Of a stretch of DNA of 64,000 bases, positions 63,056-64,000 are shown in pieces. Location of the stretch: NCBI GenBank assembly GCA_022842935.1, contig JALHOP010000001.1, positions 620,001-684,000 of the forward strand, given 5' to 3'. The notes under the pieces are model-generated. The model was not told the origin of the DNA. It ran no database searches and worked only from the letters and a program-made list of their open reading frames with translations. Both the position numbers and the translations under genes were made by a program. The stretch is from Myxococcota bacterium (GTDB lineage Bacteria; Myxococcota; XYA12-FULL-58-9; JALHOP01). Positions within the stretch are counted from its first letter, which is position 1. Every line of letters begins with the position of its first letter.

Positions 63056-64000
63056 ATGGCGCTCACTGCTGAATCCACCGGTCGCAATCCGGTCCGCGCC
63101 TTTGGGGCGCGCTTGGGCCTCGCCATGGCCATCGTCATCGTCACCTTTCTCGCGATGCTGCTGCGCCTCTACACTCTGCAGATCGTGCGCGGCGACGAGC
63201 TTTCGTCACAGGGTCAGCGAAACTTCGTTCAGCACATCCGCATTCCCCACGATCGGGGAATCATCTTCGACCGCCACGGCCGCATCCTCGTCGATAATCG
63301 ACCATCACTCGACCTGCAGATTACCCCCGCGTTTTTGGGTCGCGGCCCCAATGCGAAGTCGACGTTGGGACGTCTGCAAGAGATCTGCGGGTTGACTCAG
63401 GACGACATCGACAAGATTGCCGCGCAGGTGCTCCGCAAGAGCGGACTCAACAAGTTCCAGCCGGTGCTGGTCAAGCGTGACCTTAGCCCAAGCGAGATCG
63501 AAGCGATTGAGGCCGACCGCGCCGTGTTTCTGCTCGACGGTGTCGACATCGTCGAGGGTCGGCGTCGCGCCTATCGTTACGGCGCTTTGGCCGCTCACAT
63601 GCTCGGCTACGTCAACGAAATCGATCCGGTCTCGTTGGAAGCCGAGCGCGCCAAGAACAATCCCATGGGGTACGAGCTTGGTGACCTCGTCGGGCGCGAA
63701 GGTATCGAGCGCGCCTTCGAAGAGGATCTACGCGGAGCGGATGGCTACGAACAGGTGGTGGTCGACGCGAAGGGCCGGCGCCAACATGACGCGTTCGTCA
63801 CCTCACTCCTCGGGCAGCAGCGCCGCTTCGAGCCGAAACCTGGCAAAAACGTCTATCTTTCGGTCGACCTCGATCTCCAGCTGGCCGCCGAGGCCGCCTT
63901 CAAGAAGCAAGGCGTCGCCGGGAGCGTCGTCGCCATCGATCCGAATACCGGCAGCGTCCTCACCATGGTCTCCGCTCCCGAGTTCGATCCCAACGCCGCG
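63056..64000 (+). CDS. mrdA: penicillin-binding protein 2 (N-terminal part)
   Basis: The first 315 residues of a class B penicillin-binding protein, cut by the right edge. A short cytosolic start, one span (about 20-42), then the PBP2 N-terminal domain with Leu-Arg-Leu-Tyr-Thr-Leu-Gln-Ile, His-Asp-Arg-Gly-Ile-Ile-Phe-Asp-Arg-His-Gly-Arg, Gly-Tyr-Val-Asn-Glu-Ile and Gly-Arg-Glu-Gly-Ile-Glu. The Ser-x-x-Lys box has not yet been reached. The frame stays open to the last base. The start ATG follows AAGG. It would make the sidewall transpeptidase that works with MreBCD. Confidence 0.92.
   Translation, partial: MALTAESTGRNPVRAFGARLGLAMAIVIVTFLAMLLRLYTLQIVRGDELSSQGQRNFVQHIRIPHDRGIIFDRHGRILVDNRPSLDLQITPAFLGRGPNAKSTLGRLQEICGLTQDDIDKIAAQVLRKSGLNKFQPVLVKRDLSPSEIEAIEADRAVFLLDGVDIVEGRRRAYRYGALAAHMLGYVNEIDPVSLEAERAKNNPMGYELGDLVGREGIERAFEEDLRGADGYEQVVVDAKGRRQHDAFVTSLLGQQRRFEPKPGKNVYLSVDLDLQLAAEAAFKKQGVAGSVVAIDPNTGSVLTMVSAPEFDPNAA

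Overview
The window comes from a high-GC Gram-negative bacterium. The best guess is a member of Myxococcota: it carries a predicted surface protein with a MYXO-CTERM type tail, many lipoproteins built from thrombospondin type 3 (TSP3), VWA, NHL, DUF4215 and pre-peptidase-like modules, a Ser/Thr kinase next to a histidine kinase, and a glyoxylate bypass. No phage, insertion sequence, CRISPR array or rRNA was seen. The order or family cannot be fixed from sequence alone.

Region 1-4.2 kb (minus strand) reads feoA, feoB, a small Cys-rich FeoB-associated protein, an FtsB-like division protein and an unknown protein cut by the window edge, behind a good -35/-10 promoter with a half-conserved Fur-like site. 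Region 4.2-8.1 kb holds small and medium lipoproteins and a curious protein made of five 18-residue repeats. Region 8.1-9.9 kb is cysE-cysK. A cytochrome P450 with unusual motifs follows at 9.9-11.3 kb.

Region 11.3-24.8 kb is the most striking part: five very large secreted Cys-rich, Ca-binding-type proteins in one direction. Going with transcription they are a MYXO-CTERM/TSP3 protein behind a candidate sigma-54 promoter, a strong hairpin, then two paralogous VWA-TSP3 lipoproteins, a pre-peptidase-like lipoprotein and a DUF4215-NHL lipoprotein, the last four coupled by overlaps. I read them as parts of one cell-surface assembly whose function I cannot name. A TPR protein and a beta-propeller/dihaem cytochrome lipoprotein follow at 25.3-28.6 kb.

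Region 28.8-38.9 kb is mixed metabolism and export: an ALDH7-type dehydrogenase, pgk, tpiA, a HEXXH protein, a small membrane protein, a beta-propeller protein, an S9 peptidase, a Glu/Leu-type amino acid dehydrogenase, secG and tRNA-Leu(GAG). Region 39.0-44.8 kb is signalling and redox: a GGDEF cyclase, a ferredoxin, and a minus-strand run of GAF histidine kinase, Ser/Thr kinase, Smr protein and YkgJ-type protein. Divergent from the kinases, 44.9-51.7 kb encodes a 1477-residue LysM/annexin-like protein, a PlsC-like acyltransferase and an EF-hand protein.

The last part is core housekeeping: polA, aceB-aceA, a small outer-membrane-like protein, lptE-holA, then mreB-mreC-mreD and the start of the PBP2 gene, which runs off the right edge. 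Almost all start sites were chosen by eye from Shine-Dalgarno-like sequence, overlap with neighbours and signal peptides.
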